NCBI GenBank assembly: GCA_031404455.1
Contig: JANNHP010000296.1
Location: 1-15,018 of the forward strand
Source: JANNHP01 sp031404455
GTDB taxonomy: Bacteria; Planctomycetota; JAJSAM01; JAJVHW01
Reading direction: 5' to 3'
Length of the DNA: 15,018 nucleotides
In this document: positions 1 through 7,898 of the stretch, piece by piece
Layout of the letters: the number at the start of each line of letters is the position of its first letter
How positions within the stretch are numbered: the stretch's first letter is position 1
The notes under the pieces: model-generated
The model's database searches: none
What the model was told of the DNA's origin: nothing
The model's input: only the letters and a program-made list of their open reading frames with translations
Position numbers and translations under genes: made by a program

Positions 1-22
1 CGGGGGTCCGCCCCTACCGAGA
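1..22 (+). repeat. Partial copy of dispersed GC-rich palindromic repeat (copy A)
   Basis: The first 22 bases are identical to the 3' 22 bases of a 31-base element present twice more in the window: inverted at 12109-12139, and in this orientation with one mismatch at 12181-12211. Only the right half of the palindromic core (GTCCGCCC) and the conserved tail CCTACCGAGA are inside the window. The left half, expected to contain GGGCGGAC, would lie just upstream. It sits about 100 bases before the sigma-factor gene, so it is intergenic like the other two copies. Confidence 0.75.
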
Positions 23-85
23 CAGTTTGCAGGTCTCGCTTCGCTGTCGTCGATCCGCGCACCCCCAATCGCGCTACCCTGAACC

Positions 86-107
86 GATTCCCCGCTCCGC
101 GGGAATC
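86..107. promoter_or_regulatory. Perfect 7-bp inverted repeat in the sigma-gene leader
   Basis: GATTCCC at 86-92 is mirrored exactly by GGGAATC at 101-107 around an 8-base loop. It ends 12 bases before the ATG at 120. It could be an operator or a leader hairpin. The same leader contains GCTACCCT at 73-80, which could serve as a -10-like element, but no convincing -35 is visible. No Shine-Dalgarno sequence lies before the ATG. A chance dyad of this size is possible. Confidence 0.3.
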
Positions 108-119
108 CTCTCCTGACGC

Positions 120-3100
120 ATGACCGCGAACCACCCGCCCACGTCGATCGAGGCGCTCCTCGCGGAGCGCGAGTGGGTGAGGAACCTCGCGGCGTCGCTC
201 GTCGCCGACCCGAACCGCGCCGACGACGTGGCGCAGGACGCGTGGCTCGCCGCGGTCACGCGTCCGCCCGACGACGGTTCGTCGCCGCGCGGATGGCTCG
301 GCGCCGTCGTGCGGAACTGGGCGAAGCGCGGCTACCGCGGCGAGGGACGCCGCCGTCTGCGCGAGATGGCCGTCGCGCGTCCCGAGGCGATGCCGTCGGC
401 GGCGGAGATGGTCGCCCGCGCCGAGGCGCACCGTCACGTGGTGGACGCCGTCATCGGACTAGCGGAGCCGTACCGCTCGACCGTGCTCGCGCGGTTCTTC
501 GAGGACATGCCGCCGCGCGAGATCGCGCGGCGCATGGAGGTCCCGGTCGAGACGGTGCGGACGCGGCTGAAGCGCGGACTCGCGCAACTGCGCGAGCTTC
601 TCGACGCGAAGTACGGCGGTGACCGTCGCTCGTGGGGGTTGGCGCTCGCGCCGCTCGCGGTGAAGGGGGGAGTCCTCGTGAAGACGACGACGAAGACGGG
701 AATCGCCGTGGCGGCCGTCCTGCTTCTCGCCGGCGCGGCCGCGTTCTGGACGGTCGTGCCCGAAGACGACCCGGTCGTCGCGGACGCTGCGCCCGTCGCG
801 CCGCCCTCGGTCGCGAGCGCTGCGCCCGCGCCGCCGGTCGCGCCGCCGCCGGCGCCTGCACCCGAGGTGCCGGCCGGAACGGCGTCGGTGCGCGGCGAGG
901 TGTGGTTCGCGTCGCCGGAGCGCCCCGCGCCGGGTGTCGCAGTGACGATCGGACCGTCGGGGTCGGCGAAGTCCGTCCGCACCGACGAAGTGGGGCGTTT
1001 CCGGCTGGACGGACTCCCCGCCGGGTTCCGCGGCGCCGTGCGCTTCCGGCACGAGAGGCTCGCGGAGGTCGCGCGCACCGTGATGCCGCTCCGCGAGGGT
1101 GAGGTCCTCGACGTCGGCATCCTGCGTCTCGCCGCGCCGGCCTCCGCGGAGGTGCTCGTGCTGACGTTCGACGGGAGTCCCGTCGAGGGGGTGGACGTCG
1201 AGGCCGTCCGGTCGCCGGCGCGCACCTTCAGCGATCCCGTGTTCGACACGCTCGGCTGGCGCGACGTGCCGGAACCGCACGCGCACGGCGTCACAGACGC
1301 GGACGGCCGCGTGCGGTTCGACCGTCTCGAACCCGACGCGTGGACGTTCGTGGCGGTCAAACGCGGGTTCCTGCGCGGGTCGTCGCTCTCGGTCCCGCTC
1401 GCCGCGGGCGAGGTCGCGGGTCCGGTCCGGCTGCGTCTCGGGCGGGGACTGCCGCTCGCGGGGCGCGTGATCGACGGCGCCGGGCGGGGAGTCGCGGGCG
1501 TCACCGTCTGGGCGCAGCCGAAGTCCGGGTATGGGAACCCGGACGTGATGACGACGCTGCCGCGCGCGACGAGCGACGCCGACGGCGCGTTCGCGTTCGA
1601 CGCGCTCACGCCCGGCACGCACGAGATGCGCGTGCAGATCGGCGCCGCGCCGCTCGTCACCGCGGCGACCGTGCGGGTGCCCGCGAGCGCCCCGGTCGAG
1701 ATCCGGCTCGCCGGACGCCGCATCGTCGGGGCCGTGCGCGAGGCCGGATCGGCCGCGCCCATCCCCGGGGCGCGGGTCCGTGCCACCGCGGTCGCGCCGT
1801 CCAGCATCGTCGAAACGACGAGCGGGCCCGACGGACGGTTCGTGCTCGACACGGTGATCGACGTGGAACTCGTCACTGGAATCCACGTGGCCAAAGCCGG
1901 CTTCGTCGAGGTGCCCGACCCCGTCCGCACGAAGGTCCCGTACACCGATCCGGGCCTCTGGCTGCGCCGCACGGGCGACACGCCGCTCGACCTCGTGATG
2001 CGCCGCGGCGCGAAACTCACGGGCCGCGTCACGGCCGACGGCGTGCCACTGCGCGGCGCGTCCGTCCTCGTCCACCGGCGTCGCGCCGCGGCGGCGCAGG
2101 CGACGACGGACGCCGACGGTCGCTACGTCGTCGACGGCATCGAGCGGGGCCTCGCGCTCGTCCAGGTGACGTCGGCCGCGCACGTGCAGACGGACTGGTC
2201 GTTCGACTCTGTGGGACAGTTCTGGAGCGGGCAGGAGGTCGCGGGAACGATCGCGATCCCCGAGACGGGGGAGATCGTCCGCGACGTGACGATGGAGCGC
2301 GGCGTCGTCGTCTCGGGACGCGTGGTCACGGCGGATGGCGCGCCCGCGGCGGGTTGCCAGGTCATGGGGATCAACGTCGATCGCGTGACCTGCGGCGCGG
2401 ACGGCGCGTTCCGCGTCGTCGCATCGACGATCCGCGGTCGCGCGTGGGTCTCGGCGCAGCATCCGGACCTCGGGTGGGCCGGTTTCGACGCGGAGATCCC
2501 GCAGTCGCGCGCGATCGAGGACGCGGAGATCCGGCTGAAGCCGTACCCGCGACTCAAGGGACGCGTGACCGCGGGGTCCGGCGAGTTGCACGGCGCGTGG
2601 GTCGAAGCGGCGAACCTCTCGCCGGGAAGCCCGGAGCCGTGGTGGGGGAACTCGCGGCCGCGTCCCGTGGACGCCGACGGCGCGTTCGACGTCGCCGTGT
2701 TCGCGACCGAGGGCGTGATGGTCCGCGCGGGGGCGGAGGGGCTCTGCACCGTCACGGTCCCGGCGACGCGGACTTCCGACGGTTCGTTCACCGTGGAGAT
2801 CCGGCTCGATCGCGGCGCGCGAGTGTCCGGACGCGCCGTGATCGGCGGATCGCGCGAGCCCTGCGCCGGGGCCGAGGTCGTCCTCACGCCGAAGCAGCGC
2901 TCGAGCGAGTTCTCGAAGTCGGCCGCCCCGTTGCGCTACGAGGTCGTGGCGGCGCTGACGGCGGCGGACGGAGGGTTCGCGCTCGAAGGCGTCGCGCCCG
3001 GGAGGCAGTTCCTGAGGGTGCAGAAGGACGGGTTCATCGCGGCCGAGACGGAGATCGACGTGCCGACGCAGGGCGAACTCGTCGTCGAACTGACGGCGGG

Positions 3101-4472
3101 CGCGGAGATCGCCGGCACGGTCACGTTCTCGGACGGCGCGCCGCTCGTGCGCGGCGGCGTGAGCGCGACGCGCTCGGTGGACGACGCGCAGCACGCGGGC
3201 GGCAAGCGAAGGATCTGGTACGGCATCGGCGTGACCGACGAAGCCGGGCGCTACACGATCCGATCCCTCCCCGAGGGCGCGTTCGACTTGTCCGTCGGGC
3301 CGTGGTCCTCGCAGGAGAAGTTCGCGAACGTCGATCGCCCCGGCGTGGCAGTGGGATCGCGCGGCGTGGACTTCACCGTCGAGCGGCTGGCCACGGGACT
3401 GCGCCTGCGGGGCCGCGTCGTCGGCGCTGACGGCACGCCCGTGGCACGCGCGACGGTGAACGCGCACCCCGCGAGCGGAAAGGCGTTCGGGAACGCCACG
3501 ACGCGCGGCGACGGCACGTTCGAGATCGAGGGCCTCGATCCAGTCGCCTACACGGTCTCGACGTCGCCGCCTGCGGGAACGCGTTTCGCCGACGTCGGCG
3601 TGTGGTTCGGCGTGAGGTGGCTCTCCGTCCGGACCGAAGGCGTGCGTCCCCCGCGCGACGACGTGGTGGTCATGCTGCCGCTCGGCGAGACGATCGAGGG
3701 CGTCGTCGTCGATGCGTCGGGTCAGCCCGCGCGCAGTGTGTGGGTGTCGATCGGCATGCCGCCCGATCCCTCCGACCCGCGCGGCCGCACGTCCGGTCCG
3801 CTCGCCGACGAGACCGACGGAGACGGGCGGTTCGAGATCACCGGCCTGCCGCCGGGGAGCACGTGGCGTCTCGTCGAGCCCGGCTTCCGCGGCCTGCGCG
3901 ATCCGGCCCCGCTCGCCGGGGGCGAGAACGTGCGGGCGGGCACGCGCGGGCTTCGCCTGACGTTCGGCAGCTTCGCGAAGTTGCGCGGCGTCGTCGTGGA
4001 CGCTGCGGGCGCACCGGTGGCCGGTGCCAACGTCCGCGCGTACGGTCCGCGCGGCGCCGAGCGCTCCGCGACGTCGGGCGCGACGGGCGAGTTCGAGATC
4101 GGCTCGCTCGACGCCGGCTCGCGCGTGGACGTCGTCGCGTGGGTCGGGACGTTCGCTCCGACGACGATCTCCGCGGTGAACGCCGGTTCCGAAGGACTGC
4201 GGATCGAACTCCGAGAAGGCCGGCGCGTCGCCGGACGTCTCCTCGGCCGCGACGGGAAGCCGCTCGCGCAGACGAAGATCGTGCTGCGGACGTCAGCGTG
4301 CCCGGTCGCCTCCGAGACCTCGACCGACCGCGAGGGGCGGTTCACCGCGACCGGTCTGCTCGCAGCGCCGTATCGCGCGGCCTACGTCGGGCTCGTCGAT
4401 CACACCTTCCGCGAGCTGTCCTGCGGAACGCTCGACGCGGACGCATCGGAGGCCGAACTCAGGGCCGAGTGA
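120..4472 (+). CDS. ECF-type sigma factor fused to a membrane anchor and about 13 carboxypeptidase-regulatory-like repeats
   Basis: This is a 1450-residue single-pass membrane protein. Residues about 14-78 are sigma-70 region 2 (ADDVAQDAW at 34-42, core-binding 2.2; RGWLGAVVRNWAKR at 57-70, the 2.3/2.4 part). Residues about 105-162 are region 4, with the helix-turn-helix at about 131-155 (PPREIARRM, VETVRTRLKRG). A hydrophobic helix at about 193-213 and a Pro/Ala-rich linker at about 218-253 follow. The rest is a string of about 13 beta-sandwich units of roughly 90 residues. Each starts like (L/V)xGRVxxxDGxPVxGAxV and contains a TDxDGRF turn, as in CarboxypepD_reg-like domains. The expected topology is sigma domain in the cytoplasm and repeats outside. 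No anti-sigma gene is adjacent. The ATG at 120 lacks a Shine-Dalgarno site but places region 2 at the usual distance. The domain calls are firm; the sensing role is inferred. Confidence 0.93.
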   Translation: MTANHPPTSIEALLAEREWVRNLAASLVADPNRADDVAQDAWLAAVTRPPDDGSSPRGWLGAVVRNWAKRGYRGEGRRRLREMAVARPEAMPSAAEMVARAEAHRHVVDAVIGLAEPYRSTVLARFFEDMPPREIARRMEVPVETVRTRLKRGLAQLRELLDAKYGGDRRSWGLALAPLAVKGGVLVKTTTKTGIAVAAVLLLAGAAAFWTVVPEDDPVVADAAPVAPPSVASAAPAPPVAPPPAPAPEVPAGTASVRGEVWFASPERPAPGVAVTIGPSGSAKSVRTDEVGRFRLDGLPAGFRGAVRFRHERLAEVARTVMPLREGEVLDVGILRLAAPASAEVLVLTFDGSPVEGVDVEAVRSPARTFSDPVFDTLGWRDVPEPHAHGVTDADGRVRFDRLEPDAWTFVAVKRGFLRGSSLSVPLAAGEVAGPVRLRLGRGLPLAGRVIDGAGRGVAGVTVWAQPKSGYGNPDVMTTLPRATSDADGAFAFDALTPGTHEMRVQIGAAPLVTAATVRVPASAPVEIRLAGRRIVGAVREAGSAAPIPGARVRATAVAPSSIVETTSGPDGRFVLDTVIDVELVTGIHVAKAGFVEVPDPVRTKVPYTDPGLWLRRTGDTPLDLVMRRGAKLTGRVTADGVPLRGASVLVHRRRAAAAQATTDADGRYVVDGIERGLALVQVTSAAHVQTDWSFDSVGQFWSGQEVAGTIAIPETGEIVRDVTMERGVVVSGRVVTADGAPAAGCQVMGINVDRVTCGADGAFRVVASTIRGRAWVSAQHPDLGWAGFDAEIPQSRAIEDAEIRLKPYPRLKGRVTAGSGELHGAWVEAANLSPGSPEPWWGNSRPRPVDADGAFDVAVFATEGVMVRAGAEGLCTVTVPATRTSDGSFTVEIRLDRGARVSGRAVIGGSREPCAGAEVVLTPKQRSSEFSKSAAPLRYEVVAALTAADGGFALEGVAPGRQFLRVQKDGFIAAETEIDVPTQGELVVELTAGAEIAGTVTFSDGAPLVRGGVSATRSVDDAQHAGGKRRIWYGIGVTDEAGRYTIRSLPEGAFDLSVGPWSSQEKFANVDRPGVAVGSRGVDFTVERLATGLRLRGRVVGADGTPVARATVNAHPASGKAFGNATTRGDGTFEIEGLDPVAYTVSTSPPAGTRFADVGVWFGVRWLSVRTEGVRPPRDDVVVMLPLGETIEGVVVDASGQPARSVWVSIGMPPDPSDPRGRTSGPLADETDGDGRFEITGLPPGSTWRLVEPGFRGLRDPAPLAGGENVRAGTRGLRLTFGSFAKLRGVVVDAAGAPVAGANVRAYGPRGAERSATSGATGEFEIGSLDAGSRVDVVAWVGTFAPTTISAVNAGSEGLRIELREGRRVAGRLLGRDGKPLAQTKIVLRTSACPVASETSTDREGRFTATGLLAAPYRAAYVGLVDHTFRELSCGTLDADASEAELRAE

Positions 4473-5575
4473 ACGTTCGCGTAGACCGGCACGAGCACGC
4501 GCTCCTCCCACGGTCCCTCGCGCGTGTCGCCGCGGATCTCCATCTCCCAGTACGACGGACGCCATGCGGAGATCGACGTGGCGGGCGCTGCCGCGGGGAT
4601 GTCGAAGAAGAGACGCTGATCGACGCCCGGGACGAACACGCGGTCCGCGGGCGGGTCGGCCTCGTCGACGGACGCCGTGCAGTGCGGCAGGCCGCCGCCC
4701 GGGCCCGTGCCGTCGCGGCTCTCCTCGAAGTGGCGCAGCACGAACGTTGCGTTGCGGATCTCGACGCCGCCGCCGGAGACGCCGAACGTGAACGCGGCGC
4801 GTTCGCCGGGGTGGTACGGGGAGCGCAGGAACCCGAGGAAGACGCTGCCCATCGAGAGCACGCGCGCCATCCGCCAGAGCCACCAGGAACCGCCGAGCGC
4901 GAGAGCGAACTTCACGCCGACGATGAACGGACTCGCCGCGAGCGACGAGGGGATCGGCAGGACGAGGAGGCCCGTCAGGAGGCACGTGCGGCCGAAGTAC
5001 ATGCGCCGCGTGGCGAGGAAGTGGAGGAACGTCCGCTTCTCGCCTTCCTTGTTCCACGCGTGGTCCTTCGTCCACGGACCCTCGGGTGCGCTCGCCGGCG
5101 GATCCATGTCTCGGCGCCGCCGCCACCGGGACGCGCTGGGCTTCCGGAAGATGAAGAGGCCCGCGATGCCCGCCGTCACCATGGCGAACCCGGTGACGAA
5201 GCCGGCGTCGTGGCTCACGATCGTCCCGACCGTCGCGCCGATCCACGGCGAGAGGAAGATGACGACCCAAGAGCCGAGATACGCGAACGCGCGTCTTCCC
5301 GTCCATCCCGCCGTCATCGGCCGCTGCGAGAGCGCGCGACGCGGCCGCGCCGCCGCGACCCACGGCCGCGACGCCCCGAGGATTGCGACGCCCGCGGCGA
5401 GGAACGAGAGACCGACCGCCAGGGCCACATCGGCGTACCGGCCGCCGTTCCAGAGTTGGGCCACGATCGCCACGCCGATGAAAACGAAGAGCCACGCGAA
5501 GCGAACCACGCAGCCGTCGGCGCGCGGCGGGGCGGCGCTCCTGCGGCGTTCGAGCCGGGCCGAGGTCGTCGTCAC
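4400..5575 (-). CDS. Multi-pass membrane protein with C-terminal beta-sandwich-like domain, function unknown
   Basis: The protein has 391 residues if it starts at the GTG at 5575, 28 bases after the stop of the DNA glycosylase gene. I chose this start because upstream in-frame starts lie inside that gene and would add an Arg-rich extension. Hydrophobic segments are visible at about 25-43, 48-68, 97-119, 123-144, 197-213 and 216-236. A basic, hydrophilic loop at about 146-190 separates the two groups. The C-terminal region (about 255-368) is predicted to be beta-rich, with SYWEMEIRGD at 341-350 and VLVPVY at 360-365. This resembles the end of the arrestin-like or DUF3592-associated sandwich seen in uncharacterised membrane proteins. 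The last 22 codons plus the stop overlap the convergent sigma-fusion gene. There is no visible Shine-Dalgarno site. I cannot name a function. Confidence 0.8.
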   Translation of the reverse strand: MTTTSARLERRRSAAPPRADGCVVRFAWLFVFIGVAIVAQLWNGGRYADVALAVGLSFLAAGVAILGASRPWVAAARPRRALSQRPMTAGWTGRRAFAYLGSWVVIFLSPWIGATVGTIVSHDAGFVTGFAMVTAGIAGLFIFRKPSASRWRRRRDMDPPASAPEGPWTKDHAWNKEGEKRTFLHFLATRRMYFGRTCLLTGLLVLPIPSSLAASPFIVGVKFALALGGSWWLWRMARVLSMGSVFLGFLRSPYHPGERAAFTFGVSGGGVEIRNATFVLRHFEESRDGTGPGGGLPHCTASVDEADPPADRVFVPGVDQRLFFDIPAAAPATSISAWRPSYWEMEIRGDTREGPWEERVLVPVYANVHSALSSASDASASSVPQDSSRKV

Positions 5576-5603
5576 GCGGCCGATCGTAGCGCGGCCTGCG
5601 CGG

Positions 5604-6794
5604 CTAGGCGCCCTCGACGGCGAGTCCGAGCGCCGCCGCGTGGCGCGCGATCGCCGAACGCGCCGCCTCTCGATCCGCGGCCGGGACACGCCCGCGCGGG
5701 CCCGTCGTCTCGAAGTGACACGCGACGACGCGCAGCACGCCGTCCTTCCTGTGCGCCTTCACGTCCACGCGCGCGACGAGTCGTTCGCCCGCGAGCACCG
5801 GCAGGCAGAAGTAGCCGTACCTCCGGATCGCCGCGGGCTTGTAGATCTCGAGCACCTGCTCGAACCCGAAGAGGAGCCGGACGCGCTTCCTGTCCCAGAG
5901 CAGCGGGTCGAACGGCGTGAGCAGCACGCCGCGGTCCGCGCGCGGACGCAGGCGCTTCAACTCCGCGGCGAGGTCGAGGTCCTCGGGACGGATCCAGCCG
6001 GCGATCGCGGCGTCGTCGTTGCGCAGATCGCACGCGACGACGCTGCCGTCATCGACGAGCGAATCGAACGCCGCCTTGAACGCGGGGCGCGTCTTCCGGA
6101 GGCGCCACGTGTCCGCGATGGTGCGCGTCTCGGCCCAGCCGTGTCCGGCGAGCGCCCGCAGGATCAGCGCGCGGTGCGCGTCGTGATGGGAGACGCGGCG
6201 CGCGCGGACGTCGTCGGGGATCACGCGCTCCGTGAGGTCGTACGAGCGCTGGAACCCGCGCCGCTCACGGATGGCGAGGTCGCCCGTCCGCCAGAGGAGT
6301 TCCGCGACGTGCTTCGACTCCTTCCAGTTCCACCAGCCGACGCCGCGCTCGCCCTCGAGGTCGGACGAGCGGAACGGTCCGTCGTCGCGCGCGCGGCGGA
6401 GCAAGGCCGTCGCGGCGTCGCGACGCGACTGCGGCACATCCGCCTTCGCCATGTGCGCCCGCCACGCCTCGCGCCGGAACTCGAAGAGCGGCCACGCCTC
6501 CATCGGCATCCACGACGCCTCGTGGCCCCAGTACTCGAAGAGCGGCGCGCCCGGCACGAGCAGGTCCTCGCCGAGCGCCGGGTCCATCCGCTCGATGCGC
6601 GACATCAGCACGAGCGCGTGGCTCCGCGCGCCCGCGACCGAGACGGTGTCGAGTTGCAAGTATCCGAACCGGTCGATGACCGCGTGCGCCGCGTCGCGGT
6701 GCGCCCGCGCGGCCTTCGGCGCGGCGAGGAGTCCCGCGCGGACGAGCGCGAGCCGTCGCGCGGCGGCGACGTCGAGGACGGGCGGGGCGGTCAT
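5604..6794 (-). CDS. Winged-helix DNA glycosylase of the AlkZ/YcaQ family (HTH_42)
   Basis: This 396-residue protein has the full set of family landmarks. YLQLD at 45-49 holds the QxD catalytic-type motif (Gln47, Asp49), the variant I associate with E. coli YcaQ rather than the QxQ of Streptomyces AlkZ. EYWGHEASWMP at 88-98 follows. The C-terminal hallmark LTPFDPLLWDRKRVRLLFGFE (292-312) leads into EIYKP and YGYFCLPVL. The length matches the family. Characterised members remove bulky or crosslinked alkylated bases, such as nitrogen-mustard or azinomycin interstrand crosslinks, using tandem winged helices. Lesion specificity here cannot be read from sequence. The ATG at 6794 is preferred over an upstream start that adds 18 unrelated residues. 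It probably heads a two-gene operon with the membrane protein 28 bases downstream. Confidence 0.9.
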   Translation of the reverse strand: MTAPPVLDVAAARRLALVRAGLLAAPKAARAHRDAAHAVIDRFGYLQLDTVSVAGARSHALVLMSRIERMDPALGEDLLVPGAPLFEYWGHEASWMPMEAWPLFEFRREAWRAHMAKADVPQSRRDAATALLRRARDDGPFRSSDLEGERGVGWWNWKESKHVAELLWRTGDLAIRERRGFQRSYDLTERVIPDDVRARRVSHHDAHRALILRALAGHGWAETRTIADTWRLRKTRPAFKAAFDSLVDDGSVVACDLRNDDAAIAGWIRPEDLDLAAELKRLRPRADRGVLLTPFDPLLWDRKRVRLLFGFEQVLEIYKPAAIRRYGYFCLPVLAGERLVARVDVKAHRKDGVLRVVACHFETTGPRGRVPAADREAARSAIARHAAALGLAVEGA

Positions 6795-6970
6795 GAAGGG
6801 GACGGGGATGATCGCATCGAGTCGGCGTGGAGGCGATCGCGACGGCACCGCGCCGCACCGCGATGGCGGGACTCCCGCGCGCGGCTCGGACGTTCTTACC
6901 GGAGGAGCGGCGCGCCCGCGACCCGCCGCCGAGGCGGGAGACGCGGCGCGGGAAGGACCTCAGGGTCCGG

Positions 6971-6976
6971 AAGGAG
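6971..6976 (+). promoter_or_regulatory. Ribosome binding site fixing the start of the 69-residue protein
   Basis: AAGGAG lies 9 bases before the ATG at 6986. This decides against the in-frame upstream ATGs (the frame is open from 6827), which lack such a site. A short dyad GGACC/GGTCC (about 6956-6969) lies just before it. Confidence 0.7.
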
Positions 6977-6985
6977 CAGGGAACC

Positions 6986-7195
6986 ATGCCGAGACAAGCG
7001 AAGCGGAACTCGCCCGGGACGAAGCGCGGCGGCGAGGGCGCGCCGACAGCGGGCACGAAGCTGGAGAGGATCAGCCCCGAGGGCTCGTCGAAGCGCAAGG
7101 GGGGCAACCCCGGCGGAACGAACGAGGCCGGCGGCCGTCAGGTGCAGGGTGCCAGCCACCAGGGATCGTCGCTCGGCAAGCGCAACAGCGGCTGA
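6986..7195 (+). CDS. Small basic, probably disordered protein (69 residues), function unknown
   Basis: A strong Shine-Dalgarno site precedes a 69-codon frame rich in Gly, Ser, Lys, Arg and Asn, with no cysteine, no tryptophan and almost no hydrophobic residues. Local motifs include KRKGGNPGG (37-44) and GASHQGSSLGKRNSG at the C-terminus. The composition suggests an intrinsically disordered, possibly nucleic-acid-associated or stress-type hydrophilic protein. It does not carry the repeat of GsiB/KGG stress proteins, so I do not assign it there. It diverges from the DNA glycosylase gene (190-base gap at 6795-6985, where no clear promoter was found). It converges on the PepSY lipoprotein gene, with a strong hairpin between them. 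The main support for its being real is the RBS and the hairpin after its stop. Confidence 0.6.
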   Translation: MPRQAKRNSPGTKRGGEGAPTAGTKLERISPEGSSKRKGGNPGGTNEAGGRQVQGASHQGSSLGKRNSG

Positions 7196-7204
7196 CTCGC
7201 GATC

Positions 7205-7238
7205 CGGCGCGGGCGCGGATCGTCCCGCGTCCGCGCCG
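7205..7238. terminator. Strong hairpin between convergent genes (bidirectional terminator-like)
   Basis: A 14-bp stem (left arm 7205-7218, right arm 7225-7238) with one G-T pair closes a 6-base loop. It starts 10 bases after the stop of the 69-residue gene and lies 40 bases beyond the stop of the lipoprotein gene on the other strand. No T-tract follows on either strand, so it is a terminator-like hairpin rather than a textbook intrinsic terminator. Confidence 0.55.
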
Positions 7239-7277
7239 CCGGGCATCTCGACTTCTCGCCGTCCGATCGGCCGACCG

Positions 7278-7898
7278 CTACCTCGGGACGCGGACCTCGG
7301 CCTTCATCTTGCGCATCACGCGCACGATCGAGCCGTCCTCGCGGACGCTGACGCGCTGGACCTCGTCGCCGGTCCGGATCTTCACGTGGTAGTTCTCGCC
7401 CGTCATCGCCTCGGGGCCGGTGACGCGCTCGACGACGACGAGTTCCCCGTTCCCAACGGCCTTGAGCGCCGACTCGAGCACGATCGCCGGGTACTCGCCG
7501 GACTGGAGCGAGTCCTCGCGGCCGAGGACGGTGCCGGCGTCGTCCATCAGGAGTTCGATCCGGCGCCCGCCGACCTGCTTGACGATCTCCCAGTACCAGA
7601 CGCCGCCCGCCCACTCGCGCTCGGCGCCGACGACCTCGCCGCCCGGCGCCGCACGGTCGGCCGCCTGGCGGCAGACGGCGGGCACGTCCGACGGCGAGAT
7701 CGACGCCTCGCACGCGAGGATCTCGCCGTTCGCCATCATCTCGATGACGAACTCGCCGCCGGTGCGGTTCATCTGCGCGATCGACACGACGTCCGCCGGG
7801 ACGTTCCTTCCGCTGCCGCCGCCGCCTCCGCCCATTCCGGCGCAGCCGGCCAACGTCGATGCCGCCAATGCGACTCCCAGCATTCGAACTGAAGCCAT
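7278..7898 (-). CDS. Lipoprotein with two PepSY-like domains
   Basis: The protein has 206 residues, starting at the ATG at 7898, preceded by GGGAGG (Shine-Dalgarno) a few bases upstream. The N-terminus is a lipoprotein signal: a hydrophobic stretch (6-17) and lipobox LAGC with Cys19 as the lipidated residue. A short Gly-rich linker (21-30) follows. Two regions resemble tandem PepSY domains. The first is about 70-128 (helix DVPAVCRQAADRA, strands VWYWEIV and IELLMDDAG). The second is about 135-206 (helix YPAIVLESALKAV, strands NYHVKIRTG and VSVREDGSIVRV). PepSY modules often bind or inhibit proteases or sit in envelope proteins, and no partner peptidase is adjacent. It diverges from the secreted 762-residue protein across a 239-base gap. 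The frame stays open upstream to 8144, but that part lacks a signal peptide. Confidence 0.8.
   Translation of the reverse strand: MASVRMLGVALAASTLAGCAGMGGGGGGSGRNVPADVVSIAQMNRTGGEFVIEMMANGEILACEASISPSDVPAVCRQAADRAAPGGEVVGAEREWAGGVWYWEIVKQVGGRRIELLMDDAGTVLGREDSLQSGEYPAIVLESALKAVGNGELVVVERVTGPEAMTGENYHVKIRTGDEVQRVSVREDGSIVRVMRKMKAEVRVPR

Noticed and set aside
459..3467. A 1002-codon open frame on the minus strand opposite the sigma-fusion gene
   Set aside because: It is extremely rich in Arg, His, Asp and Ala with no recognisable fold or signal, as expected of an antisense frame in about 70% GC DNA. The plus-strand frame has clear sigma and repeat domains.
3602..5920. A 772-codon plus-strand open frame overlapping the end of the sigma gene and the membrane protein gene
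   Set aside because: It has shadow-frame composition (Arg/Ala/Pro runs), no RBS, and conflicts with better-supported genes.
7205..7238. A small structured RNA gene
   Set aside because: It is a single simple hairpin between two convergent stop codons. Termination explains it better than an ncRNA.
4677..7892. A 1071-codon plus-strand open frame across the membrane protein, glycosylase and lipoprotein genes
   Set aside because: It is antisense to three genes with solid motif support, has no domain and is of low-complexity Arg-rich composition. The real 69-residue gene uses another frame and has an RBS.
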